A DNA stretch of 64,000 bases, taken from assembly GCF_040939455.1 (NCBI RefSeq), contig NC_134119.1, positions 12,501-76,500 of the forward strand, given 5' to 3'. The notes beneath the pieces are model-generated. The model was not told where the DNA came from. It did not search any database and saw only the letters and a program-made list of their open reading frames with translations. The position numbers and the translations under genes are program-made. The stretch is from Microcebus murinus (taxonomy: Eukaryota > Chordata > Mammalia > Primates > Cheirogaleidae). Positions 1-11,506 of this stretch are shown in pieces (the first letter of the stretch is position 1; the number at the start of each line of letters is the position of its first letter).

Positions 1-2155
1 CCATTTTCAGAGATGCAGAGGCCATTTTCATGCATGTGGGATGGCAGGGGACATTGTTGCGGCTGTGGAGGGCGTTTTGGCACATGCGCAGTTGCTGAGG
101 ACATTATCATGGCTGTGACTGCCATTTTGGAGCATGCACGTTGATGGAGGCCATTTTGGTGCATGTCCTACAGGGGACATTTTCAGAGTTGCAGTGGCCA
201 TTTTGGCACATGTATAGTAACAGGAGCCAGTTTCAGAGCTTCCACGGCCATTTTGTTGCAAGCGTGGCTGTGGGAGCCATTTTCAGGGCTGTTGTGACCA
301 TTTTGGCACTTCCGCTATGGGTGGAGCCATTTTCAAAATTCCAGCGTCCATTTTTATGGCTGCAGTGGCCATTTTGGTGCATGTGCAGTCACAGTGGCCA
401 TTTTTGAAGTTGCAGTGGTCATTTTGGTGCCTTTGTGGCCATGGGGGACATTTTCAGAGTTGCAGTGGCCATTTTGGTGGCTGTGGTGGCCATTTTGGTG
501 CATGTGCTGACGCAGGGGACATTTTTGGACTAGCAGCAGCCGTTTTGGTGAATGCGTGGTGACCGGCGCCATTTTCAAAGTTCAGGTGGCCATTTATGCA
601 CATGTGTGGTGAAGGGGGAGATTTTCAAAGCTGTGGTGGCCATTATGGCACATGTGCAGTGGCGGGGGCCATTTTTGCGCATGCATTGCCACTGGTGACA
701 TTTTAGGAGTTGACGCGGCCATTGGTGGCTGTGGTGGCCATTTGGGCACATTCGCATCTCCGGGGCCATTTTCAGAGCTGTAACAGTCATTTTCAAAGCT
801 GTGGCAGCCATCTTCGGGCATGCGTGGCGGGTGTGGCAATACTGGGGGCAGCAGTGGCCATCTGGCAGATGCACAGTGGCTGTGCCCATCTTGGTGGCTG
901 CGGTGGCCATATTGGCTTCTGCAGCCACCATTTTGGTGCATGCCCAGTGACGAGAGCCATTTTTGTTAATCCAGTGGCCATTTTGGTGGCTGCAGCAGCC
1001 ATTTTGGCACACACAGGTTGGCTGGGCTCCTTTTTTGTGGTTGTGGTGGCTATTTTGGTGAATACATAGTGACGGGAGCCATTTTCAAAAGTGCAGTGGC
1101 CATTTGCCATAGCTGCGGCAGCCATTTTGGCACATGCATGGTGGTATGAGCCGTTTTCACAGTGGTGGTGCCCATATTGGGGGCTGTAATGGCAATTTTG
1201 GTGCATGCGGAGTGACTGTGGTAATTTTGGCTTCTGTGACAGCCATATTGGCGCACGCGCACCAGCAGGGGCCATTTTACCAAATCCAGTGGCTATTTTG
1301 GTGGATATGGCGGCCATTTGCACGCATGCGTAGCAGCAGGAGCCATTTTCGAAGGTGTGGAGGCCATTTTCATGGCTGCGTCAGGCATTTTCATGGCTGC
1401 CTCAGCCATTTTGGTGCACGTGCGGCAGCAGGGCTGGTATTTTGCCATTGTGGCGGCCATTTTGATGCATCTGCAGCAATGGCTGCTATATTCGCCACCA
1501 CAGTGGCCATATTGGCAGCTGCAGCTGCCATTTTGGCACAGGCATGGCAGTGGAGGCCATTTTGGCACATGTGCTACGGCAGGAATTGTTTTCCCGGTGT
1601 GGCAGCCATTTTCCTGGCTGTGGCGATCACTCTCACGCATGGGCTCTGGTGACGGCGGCCATTTTTGCGCATACCTGGTGGTGGCGGCAGCCATTTGCAC
1701 ATGTGCATTGGTGGCGGTGGCCATTTTGCACATGCCCAGCAGAGGCGGTGGCCATTTTGCGCATGCCCAGCTTTTGTGATGGCCATTTTGCACATGCCCA
1801 AAAGACGAGGTGGCCATTTTGCGCAGGCCCAGTTGTGGTAGCGGCCATTTTGCACATGCCCAGTTTTTGCAACGGCCATTTTGCGCGTGCCCAAAAGAGG
1901 AGGCAGCCATTTTGCACATGCCCAGCAGAGGTGGTGGCCATTTTGCGCATGCCCAGTTTTTAATGACAGCCATTTTGCGCATGCCCAAAAGAGGAGGCGG
2001 CCATTTTGTGCATGCTCAGTTGTGGTGGCGGCCATTTCCGCATGCCTATCAGTGGCAGCAGCCATTTTGCGCATGCCCAGCGGTGGCAGCAGCCATTTTC
2101 ACGCATGAGCAGAAGTGGCGGTAGCCATTTTGCACATGTGCGGTGGCAGTGGCGG
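1..2155 (+). repeat. Tandem array with YY1/NRF1-like cores (31-bp period on the right)
   Basis: The stretch is built from dozens of repeats of a core reading GGCCATTTTGCGCATGCCCA or close variants. From 1,721 to about 2,155 the CCATTTT words recur every 30-32 bases, mostly exactly 31 (1721, 1752, 1783, 1814, 1845, 1876, 1907, 1938, 1970, 2001, 2032, 2062, 2093, 2125). To the left the units are more diverged and the spacing is looser. The array is cut by the window edge. The core joins a YY1-type GCCATTTT word to an NRF1-type GCGCATGC word, always in the same order and on the same strand. Open frames across it are composition artefacts. I do not recognise the array as a named satellite family. 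Confidence 0.9.
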
Positions 2156-2205
2156 TCATTTTGGCAGCCGCCATTTTAGCGTTTGTGGAGTGGTGCCGTA
2201 CCTTC

Positions 2206-2530
2206 TCTTGCAGGACCGTTGCGGGGCGCCTTTTCTCACAGGGCGACGCGACGGCGCCCCTCCTCGGACACGCGCTGTGGTCCCATCCTTCCCACCGGCA
2301 TGCACAGCGGTCCTGTCCGTTCTCGCACATGCGCCCCTCCTCACGCAGGGACCCGTCGACCCCGCCCAGTTCCACGCTGGGCGGGCGCGGGGCCCCGCCT
2401 CCTCTCACGCAGGGCTTTGCGTCCGACCGCAGGACTGGCGCTCCTGCCCTTGCTGTCCGGCGGGCACAGCAGCCCTCCGCGCTCACAGAGGGCGGCGAGC
2501 GCCCCCTCCTGGCCATGCTGTGGAACCAGC
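2206..2530. promoter_or_regulatory. GC-rich block resembling a subtelomeric TERRA promoter (block 1)
   Basis: This CpG-rich block directly follows the 31-bp array. It contains repeated TCACGCAGGG-type words (2236, 2341, 2405) spaced by rough multiples of 32-35 bases. Next come two partial units resembling the human subtelomeric 61-bp repeat: a CTGGCG...GGGCACAGCAGCCCTC...GCTCA half (2436-2484) and a GCGCCCCCTCCTGGCC half (2499-2514). In human chromosome ends, short GC repeats lie telomere-side and the 61-bp CTCF repeats lie inward; together they form the CpG-island promoter of TERRA. The order and strand here fit a telomere on the left. The resemblance is judged from memory of the human sequence, so homology is inferred. 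Confidence 0.6.
2497..2515 (-). promoter_or_regulatory. CTCF-like motif in block 1
   Basis: The plus strand reads GAGCGCCCCCTCCTGGCCA, which is the CTCF consensus on the minus strand with a strong core. It sits in the 61-bp-like part of block 1. A matching site in block 2 has the same orientation. Binding is not shown by sequence alone. Confidence 0.55.
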
Positions 2531-3048
2531 TAGATTCCCAGATGAGAGTATTCAGTGCCAGGATCTGGAAATTCAAAGTGCAATGGGCCTTGCCACCCTG
2601 TGTCTTTTAGAGAAAGGGTGAGGGTGGGAAGAATTCAGCGGAAAATATATGTAACGAAGTAAGTGTAGACATAAAATTTACTACTGCCAAAAAATTAACT
2701 CAGGATAGTCCTGACTTAAAATGCAAAACTATAAAGTTTCTTGAAAAAATCCTAGGTGACCTTGGACTCAGTAATGACTTTTAACACCCCAAAAGCTGAT
2801 CCACAGTAAAAAAAAATAATTCCTTTTTTTCTACGACTCAGTATTTTTATTAGCTGATTCTGGGTTCTGAGCAACATCTTCTCATGCACTTCTCAGCATT
2901 TCCACAGGGGGGCAGAGCAGCACCATTAAATTAACACTGGTCTGCCGGCCTTTACTTTACTGGCTTCTGCAGTCTAACATGAACCCCTGTGAATGCTCTT
3001 TTGGAAGTCGTGTTTATTAAACTTACAAGTCCTCTGAGCACTTTGTGT
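2531..3048. other. No gene seen; L1 fragment inside
   Basis: This is ordinary sequence between block 1 and the TG repeat. Positions about 2,690-2,810 resemble a short L1 ORF2 piece (the stretch running from a CAAAACTATAAA-type word through CTAGGTGACCTTGG). I see no promoter and no coding exon. Confidence 0.4.
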
Positions 3049-3065
3049 AGGGTGGGTGGGTGGGT

Positions 3066-3113
<48 letters not shown>
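3049..3113 (+). repeat. (TGGG)n/(TG)n simple repeat
   Basis: An AGGGTGGGTGGGTGGGTGGG stretch leads into more than 20 TG dinucleotides. Five runs of three G with one-base loops could form a compact parallel G-quadruplex. Confidence 0.95.
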
Positions 3114-3114
<1 letters not shown>

Positions 3115-3868
3115 ATAATCAGGAAAACTTAATGTTCACCCTGTAAAACTGCCTTAACTTTTGTCTGATGGATTCCTCTGAGGAAGGTGAGAGAACCCTT
3201 GAGACATCCTTGAGCTTCATCCTTGAGACAATCACTGGTCTTGCTGTTGTGACTCAGAAACGTCCCTTTGAGAAACCTGCGACTCGATTCTGCTGCTGGT
3301 CTCTGCACTCCTTAGGTACAGAAGTGAAATTACAAAATGATGTATACAGGCTTAAACATTCTTGTCCTTTATACAGGGATCTAGACATCTTGTCAAAGGT
3401 ATTGCTGCAACCTGACTTCTAGACTAGTCTATAAGTATGCACTGGGAAACTAAAAAAAAGCAAATATATATATAAAGTAAACAAAGCTACATAGGCAAAT
3501 TGCCCAAATTAGTATTTAGTAACAAGGTAGGCTCAGTAGGTTGGGAATTTAAGGTGGTCTGAGTCAGCCAAATTCTCCACTGTAGCATTCCAAATGTTTA
3601 GATAGCACTCTTTTCTAATCACTATCCTAACTTCCTCATAAGAGACTACATAAAGCTATGAATTAAACTAATAAAATTTGGCAAGCTTGAGTATCAACGT
3701 TGTGTTTGGCTTACAACTGTTTCAGATCTTCAACAGTTCTTGCAAAATCTGTTATAGATTTTTATAGCAGTGTCACAGAAAGTCCTTGAGTTTTAATTGA
3801 TAACTTAAGCTAATAATTTAGAAATCTTACCTTGTTATTCTTTTATTCTTGTTATTCTTTCTTTCTGA
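3114..3868. other. No gene seen
   Basis: This is unique-looking AT-rich sequence. An 84-codon open frame (3168-3422) matches no family I know and shows no splice or codon signal that would support it. Confidence 0.4.
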
Positions 3869-3920
3869 CCCTAACAACCCTAACCCTAATCCAATCCTAA
3901 GCCTAAACCTAACCCTAACC
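3869..3920 (+). repeat. Degenerate interstitial telomere tract 1
   Basis: About eight CCCTAA-type units lie in tandem, several with one-base changes (CCCTAAC, CCCTAAT, CCTAAG, CCTAAAC). CCCTAA is on the plus strand, the orientation of a telomere lying to the left. It sits about 1.35 kb inward of block 1. Confidence 0.75.
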
Positions 3921-4360
3921 AAATCTTTACCATTTAGTAAATCCCAACATTCTACCCCAAGGATCTGGTTTTTAACAAGATAGTGCTTAATAATGCCATT
4001 AAATGTATGTTTCATTGTTGTGTTTATATTAGTAATGCTAATAATAAATATTATATTACATCATTTCTAACTAGCATGAAATGCCACCTGCTAAAAGGTG
4101 TATCATAAAATTTTGGCTACAAAGTACATTGGTCATAATCTTATGATGTCATTGTTTTACAAAAGATCCCAGAATCTGAATTGTTTGCCCACAGGGTTAG
4201 AACACAGAGTTTAAATTCTTTACACTAGGGATAGAGCGGAAAGTTAGAAACTAGTCCTTCCTGACTCTTAAGTTCAGTGCATTATCTTTTTTTCCTCTCA
4301 GTCTTTTAAAATCTTGATTTATATTGCAAATTGTATATCCTTTAAAACTTGGCTAATTGC
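3921..4360. other. No gene seen
   Basis: This is AT-rich sequence without any recognised repeat or coding exon. Confidence 0.4.
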
Positions 4361-4498
4361 ATACGATTCTCAATCCCAATGCATCAGAATCACCTGTGAA
4401 ATTTTAAAATAAACTGATGCTGGCATCAAAGCCAGAGGTTTTTATGTTTGTTTGTTTGTTTTTATCCAGCCAGGGTTAAAAGAACCATTAGTAGATAT

Positions 4499-4658
4499 CA
4501 GTGGTTCTAAAGGTGTGGTCCCTGAAACCATCATCATTACCTGGTTAGAAATGCAAATTTTTAAGGTCCACTGCAGATGATTGGGGAGAGGCCAGCAATT
4601 TGTGTTTTGCAAGCCTCTCAGGTGATTTAGATGAAAGCTAAAGTTTGAGAATCACTAT
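4499..4658 (+). mobile_element. MER5A-type hAT-Charlie element
   Basis: It starts CAGTGGTTCTAAAGGTGTGG and ends near TTTGAGAATCACT, which are the characteristic ends of MER5A. The middle carries the usual TTAGAAATGCAAATT word. A second partial MER5-like piece lies just before it (about 4,372-4,498). It is a non-autonomous DNA transposon relic with no coding capacity. Confidence 0.8.
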
Positions 4659-4659
4659 T

Positions 4660-5220
4660 ATTTACTATAATACTTTAAGTTCTTACCCTTTTTTCACATA
4701 AAATTTAATTTATTGTTCTCTAAGAAGAAAATACGCTAATTTTAAAAAGAGAATGAGATTTGCATTAAGAGTAATATAGTACAGTTCTATTTTTCCAGAA
4801 GCATGCCATCATAAACATTCAACAAAGTTCTATAATTAGCCAATAGAAAAAATGCTCTAATGGAAGGGTAGAGAATAATTTATTCATAGGCCAGTTAATA
4901 AGACCCTGGACTGTTCCTTCCCAGACCAAGTTTTCCAATCATATTTCCTTATTCTGGCTTCTTCTGATCAATAAGGTACCTAAGACATAAGACCTTTAGC
5001 CACATCAGACCTTTTGACCCACAAATGCCACTTCTAGAAATAGGAAAATAAACCATGCCTCAAGATTGTCTCCAAAGCACTGTAAATAACGGGTGAGAAG
5101 ACCCTGAAAAGTTAAATACACAACCATTGGGGAATGATCCACACATTAGAAGATCAACAGGATGGAAAGTTGTTCGATCATTAAAGCAATGCTTTTCATA
5201 TGGCATTTAAAATAATATAA
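4660..5220. other. No gene seen
   Basis: This is AT-rich intergenic sequence. I recognise no element with confidence. Confidence 0.4.
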
Positions 5221-5548
5221 GGCCAGGCGCAGTGGCTCACGCCTGTAATTCTAGCACTCTGGGAGGCCCAGGCAGGCGGATTGCTTGAGGTCAGGAGTTC
5301 GAAACCAGCCTGAGCAAGAGCGAGACCCCATTTCTACTATAAATAAAAAGAAATTAATTGGCCAACTAACATATATAGAAAAAATTAGCCAGGCATGGTG
5401 GTGCATGCCTGTAGTCCCAGCTACTTGGGAGGCTGAGGCAGTAGGATTGCTTGAGCCAGGAGTTTGAGGTTGATGTGAGCTAGGCTGGCGCCACAGCACT
5501 CACTCTAGCCTGGGAACAAAGGGAGACTCTGTCTCAAAAAAATAAAAT
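5221..5548 (+). mobile_element. Alu (strepsirrhine type)
   Basis: A full dimeric Alu starts GGCCAGGCGCAGTGGCTCAC and has a second arm and an A-rich tail. The AAAATAATAT duplications flanking it mark the insertion. Confidence 0.95.
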
Positions 5549-5841
5549 AAAATAATATGAAAAAATGCTTTATAATGTCATGTACACACACACCTCTCAC
5601 AATTGAAAAAAACAAAGTACCAAAAAAAAAAAAATAAAAAAAACAAAAAAACAAAGTACCAAAATATTAATGCTGGTTATCCCCGAGAGACAGAATTATG
5701 AGTGATTTTGAAAATATTTAATCAGTGTCTTTAAAATTTTCAATAAGAGAATGCTTACTCCATTAATCAGAAAAGAATCGACAAATATCTAAAATAACTG
5801 AGCTTCTATTTTGAGAATTAGAATCTTCAAATAAGCTTTCA

Positions 5842-6191
<350 letters not shown>

Positions 6192-6379
6192 AAAGATAAC
6201 TATGGGAAACAAGTATCTTTTCCATCCTACTCTACTTTTTCCTTCTAACTCTTCCATTTCTACTTTCTTCACATCAGCCCTGCCATAACACCTTAACTAG
6301 AGATACCAGTAAACTGAAGTGTAATTATTCAATATTTTACAGTTTTAAAACTATTCAAATAGTTTATCTTAGATCATAG

Positions 6380-6545
6380 GAAAAGGAGGTACAATAGCTT
6401 AATGGTTAAGAAAGCCTAAGGGCTTCAAAATCAGATTGATCTAGGTTTGAATTTTAATTTGCCACTTATGGGACCTCACACAGGTTTCACTTTCCTTAGC
6501 TGTGAGGATAAAATGAGAAGATGCATGTAAAGCTAAGATAGTAGT
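6380..6545 (+). mobile_element. MIR SINE
   Basis: The tRNA-like head (AATGGTTAAG), the GGTTTGAATTTTAATTTGCC word and the trailing AAAATGAGAAGATGCATGTA match MIR on the plus strand. Confidence 0.7.
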
Positions 6546-6547
6546 AG

Positions 6548-6884
6548 GTACTTTGTTTTGTGCTGCTATAACAGAATACCTGAGACTGGGTAATGTATAA
6601 GGAACAGAGATTTATTTCTTACCGTTCTAAAGACTGGGTGGGAAGTCTGAGATCAAGGGGCTAGCATCTGGCAATGACCTTCATCACCCCATGGCAGAAG
6701 GCAGAAGGGCAAGAGAGGGTGAGGAAGAGAGCAGGAGACCCTACAGCTTCAAGCCTTCGCAAGGTCATGAATCCATGCATGAGGGTGGGGCCCTCATGAC
6801 CCACACTTTGCAACACTGTTGCACGGGGGATTAAGTTTCCAACAGGTGCTTTTCAGGGGACACGTTCAAACCACTGCAGCACTC
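6548..6884 (-). mobile_element. ERVL-MaLR-type LTR
   Basis: Read on the minus strand, the sequence has a GTGTCCCCTGAAAAGC head, a TTCTGCCATG region, an AATAAA signal and a tail of the ACCCAGTCTCAGGTATTCTG type. These are features of MST/MLT LTRs. I see no internal proviral genes next to it, so it is a solo LTR. The subfamily is not certain. Confidence 0.6.
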
Positions 6885-7209
6885 AAGAGAAGGTACTTGC
6901 CGTTAACTATTTTGTAGTAATGTTATTGCTGTTTTTGGTAAACAGCCCCCAAATTTTAATTTTCCTATGGGAAAAAAGCTTAGTGGGGTACAGTGGCTAT
7001 TCATAGTCATTTGAACTTCCCAGACTACAATTTCAAAAACAATTTGAGAGACCTACATGAAGCTGTCAAAAATTTTCTTTACAAAGTGGATGTTATTAAA
7101 ACCCTACTATAATTTACTGTCACTATTTTTCATAAAAAACATTTGAATGCTCCCTAAAAAAGAAGATACTCTCAGAGTAAAGGAATCCTTCCCAAGAAAG
7201 GACAGTTGG
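6885..7209. other. No gene seen
   Basis: This is AT-rich sequence between the LTR and the next Alu. Confidence 0.4.
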
Positions 7210-7539
7210 GGCCGGGCATGGTGGCTCTCGCCTGTAATCCTAGCACTCTGGGAGGCAGAGGCAGGTGGATTGCTCGAGGTCAGGAGTTCAAAACCAGCCT
7301 GGGCAAGAGTGAGACCCCATCTCTACTATAAATAGAAAGAAATTAATTGGCCAACTAATATATATAGAAAAAATTAGCCAGGAATGGTGGCACATGCCTG
7401 TAGTCCCAGCTACTTGGGAGGTTGAGGCAGGAGGATCGCTTGAGCCCAGGAGTTTGAGGTTGCTGTGAGCTAGGCTAACGCCATGGCACTCACTCTAAAA
7501 AAAAAAAAAAAAAAAAAAAAAGAAAGAAAGAAAGAAAAA
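7210..7539 (+). mobile_element. Alu with long A-rich tail
   Basis: A full dimeric Alu with an (A)n(GAAA)n tail. Near-perfect AAGAAAGGACAGTTGG duplications flank it. Confidence 0.95.
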
Positions 7540-7555
7540 AAGAAAGGACAGTTGG

Positions 7556-8416
7556 AAACTAAGAACATGCTAAAATTATCCTTCTTTTTTTCATTTTGTA
7601 GCATATCCTGAGAAATTCAGGATCAAATGAGGTCAAGTATATGAAAACACTACATACACAGTGCCTTGTATATTGCAAAGCATCATAAAAATAAAAGGTA
7701 TTATTATCACAAAAAGTACATTACATATTGATTCCCAAGAGAAAGAGAGATTACCCACAGATGTTTTAATGGCTTAGTAATTTTCTATATTCATGCTATC
7801 ACAAATGGTGATACACACAATTCTTTTGAATACACATTTTCCACATTTTTTAAAAGAAAATAGTCATATTTATGATGTAGCTCACAACTCTGCCATTCTC
7901 TGCCTTATGGGAACTGAGGATGTAACTATTCCCTCAGATGGTTATGGCTCCCAAGAAAGGTTATTAAGCTAGAAGTTGCTGCTATAATTACCAGTATGTA
8001 GGCTCTGGTTACTAAGGAAGAAAATGCAACAGGATCTAAAGGGCAGGTTCAGACACAGGGAAAATTTTATTTTCTTATTTGTGAAATTGTATAAGATTTT
8101 TCAGTGTTGAAATTCACTTTCAAGTATGATGGTCAAGAAATAACAAGACATCAAGACACCAAATGTAGAAATTATGCAGTTTTATAATTTTCTCTGTTGC
8201 TTCTTAATCCACTAAAAAATAATTTCACAATTCACAACACATTTAGGCAGCTTCTTTGCTACTTTCTTCAGTTTTTACTTCTTTAGGGCAACAATGGATC
8301 AATCTTTAGTAACAAACCTTCACTTGTTGAATTACGAAGGAAAGCACAAAGGGACCTGAAAACAAAGACAAGAATCAATTTTGATTTTATTCCAGAGATA
8401 CCTAATGAGCAAATAT
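7556..8416. other. No gene seen
   Basis: This is AT-rich intergenic DNA. No exon or named repeat is recognised. Confidence 0.4.
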
Positions 8417-9230
8417 AGTAGGTCCTCAATTAATGCCGATAGGTTCTTGGAAACTGTGACTTTAAGCAAAATGACTTACAATGAAACCAATTTTACCATA
8501 GGCTAATTGATAGAAAAAAGAGTTAAGTTTCTACAGCATATTTCTAGGTCACAAAAAATATCATCAAACTTCTAAATAAAGATCCAAAACACTTCTACTA
8601 TTAAACATTGAAACAAATGTGACCTATAAATACATTTAAGAAAGATTAATAAAAACAAGTAAAATAATTATTTACCAAACTTTGGGTGAATCAGTGAGTG
8701 ACAGGAGTCATAGGTGGTGGTGAGTTAAATCACGGAATAAATGCAAATTGAAAACTGTACAGACCACCACCACGAAGTTCAAAAACTAACAAATATGGTA
8801 GACCCACTGAGTAGCTTTTATACGGCACCATTTACTGTCCTGCATTTGTATGATTATCATATACTTTACAGATTTTTATTTTACAATAATTTGCATTCAT
8901 TCATTATTTCAATCCACTTATTTCAATTCAGCATCTGGATGGCCAGGCCTCTCTTGGCAGGGTGCAAGGTGGAAACTAATCCTGGGCAGGACACCGTACC
9001 ACCACAGGGTACCGCTCACCCCCACACTCACTCATACGGGGACAATGTAGACGTGCCAGTTAACCCAAAGTGCCCTTTCTGGGATGTGGGAGGAAACTGA
9101 AGTGCCCAGACAAAAACCTACACAGACATGAGGAGAACATACAAACTCCACACAGACAGTGGTCCAGGACGGGAATCAATTTTTTTTCTCATCAATGTTA
9201 TAATGAAATGATATTATTTGAGGACCTGCT
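8417..9230 (+). mobile_element. DNA transposon relic with matching inverted ends
   Basis: The left end AGTAGGTCCTCAATTAAT (8417-8434) and the inverted right end AGCAGGTCCTCAAATAAT (9213-9230) match at 16 of 18 positions, giving an 814-bp element with terminal inverted repeats. The right part holds a GGGATGTGGGAGGAAACTGA / AACATACAAACTCCACACAG sequence type found in many vertebrate repeats. No transposase frame remains. A 119-codon frame (8741-9100) is not convincing. Confidence 0.6.
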
Positions 9231-9753
9231 CTAAATATATACAACAGAAAACCATATAGGACTCATATCATATTTTCACTTGGAAAGTACTATATTACTG
9301 AACTAATATTTTGAATTATAAGAAAGGGAAGATAGTTTTATTTCTAGAGTAGAAGACAAACTAGCTATACTCTAGAATATTGGAGATTCATCTCTGAAAC
9401 TACACATACTCAATAATCACTTCTCTCTTCCAAAAAACAATCACCCAAAGTTTATTTTATTGCAAAGTGAATAGTGAAGGGAGCAGGTGGCGATATTTAC
9501 ATTTGATGGAAATATTCTAAATATTTGTTTAAAACAGTACAGAGCTCCCTTTGAGTTACCAGTTGGCAATAATTTAAAATCTTTTCATGAGAACAATGTT
9601 AAGGGGCTTCATTTAAAATGGAAAAAAGATAATCACAACATTGCTGAGAGGATTTACTATCCATCATTCTACCCTTGCTACAGTCTCAGAGGATCTATAC
9701 CAAAATCAAAGTTCTCCATGGAATACAAGAATTCATACACATAAAATCACTAA
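9231..9753. other. No gene seen
   Basis: This is AT-rich sequence. An 85-codon frame at 9487-9744 has no recognised family. Confidence 0.4.
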
Positions 9754-10109
<356 letters not shown>

Positions 10110-10176
10110 CTAAGTATCATGCCCATATTTAGGACAATAGAGTTAACAAGATGAGGTATTTATTCATCAGATTGTG

Positions 10177-10504
10177 GTTTTTTGTTTTGTTTTTGAGACA
10201 GAATCTCACTGTGTTGCCCAGGCTAGAGTGCCGTGGCATCAGCCTAGCTCACAGCAACCTCAAGCTCCTGGGCTCAAGCGATCCTCCTGCCTCAGCCTCC
10301 CAAGCAGCTGGGAATACAGGCACGTGCCACCATGCCTGGCTAAGTTTTGATATTTTTAGTTGTTTGGCTAATTTCTTTCTATTTATAGTAGAGACAGAGT
10401 CTCGCTCTTGCTCAGGCTGGTCTCGAACTCCTGAGCTCAAGCAATCCTCACACCTCGGCCTCCCAGAGTGCTAGGATTACAGGCGTGAGCCACCACGCCT
10501 GGCC
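10177..10504 (-). mobile_element. Alu (strepsirrhine type)
   Basis: A full Alu in reverse: it begins with the T-rich tail complement and ends CCACCACGCCTGGCC. A short AGATTG duplication flanks it. Confidence 0.95.
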
Positions 10505-11228
10505 TTAAGATTGCGTTTTAATTATAAACTTGGTTATAAAACTAAACCTGACAAATTCCTATCATAGTAAGCCTATAAATCAATTGAGTATAATTGAGCC
10601 TTGCTTGGCTTCAACCATCCACGAGTGAAATCTGTCTTTGGAAGAATCTGAATGGCACATGCAACAACAGAGCACTAGACTGGCCCATGTTCCAGCCTAC
10701 CACTGCCTCCACATCTCGATCAAGTTTTGTGATGACTATTTTAAGGAGAGAATATCATTCATAGATTCTCAATAGCATAGCATGTGACTTGGTACAGCAG
10801 GAAAAAAAATCAGGAATGAGGTTGATCTCGAAGGGGGATATGGAACTATGTTAAACACAGTACTTGTGTGCATGCATATGTATGTATTTTAATGTATAAG
10901 AGTCACAATACTATCTATGTCTAGGTAAAGTGATTGTCCTCTGCAGGGTAAAAAAGTTATTCCTTATTTTGAAGCATCCATGATTTAAAAAAAAAAAAAA
11001 AAGACTGCTTTACTGAATCCTACTTTCTGCTTAGCAACCCAAATAATTCCCTAAGCAGACTAGATGGAAGACTTGTTTTTAGCAAAGGTGTCAGGGTAGT
11101 GGCTTGGTGGAAACAGGTGAGCTCTATGTCTCTATCTCTGCTTTAACTCTCAGATTTTCCCTTTTCCGTGCAACTCCTAATACCTTTGTCTTCAAGAACT
11201 TTCTTACCATTGTGAGAAAAATAAAAGT
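10505..11228. other. No gene seen
   Basis: Intergenic DNA with one poly(A) run at about 10,986-11,002. No exon or named element is recognised. Confidence 0.4.
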
Positions 11229-11506
11229 CAGTGGTTCTTAACCATTTTGTCCCCTTGAGATGCATATATTTCATCTCAGAGCAAAATGTAATCATGAGCA
11301 TGTCCAAGGCAGTGAGTCTTAAACTTTTTTAGGTCATTGAATCTTGCTCCAGAAAAAAGCACACAATCACATAAAAAATTTAGCTGACACTACCAGAATC
11401 TTCATGGATTCTCTGATTTAAAAGAAAGGGGAAGAGGGAAGAAAGACTACTGAGGAAAGCATCTGAGTTAAAAGTGATCCCTGCATCATACTTTGAGAAC
11501 CATTAG
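11229..11506 (+). mobile_element. hAT-Charlie-type relic
   Basis: It opens CAGTGGTTCTTAACC and closes TTTGAGAACCATTAG, the inverted-end pair typical of hAT-Charlie MER elements. A second CAGTGAGTCTTAAAC start at about 11,311 suggests two nested or merged copies. Confidence 0.5.

Noticed and set aside
141..2124. Many 75-231-codon frames on both strands over the left array
   Set aside because: They arise from the tandem repeat; the predicted peptides are the repeat read in different frames (HAQNGH / CHFAHAQ strings).
3869..3920. True telomere end
   Set aside because: Only about eight degenerate units, flanked by non-telomeric sequence on both sides, so it is interstitial.
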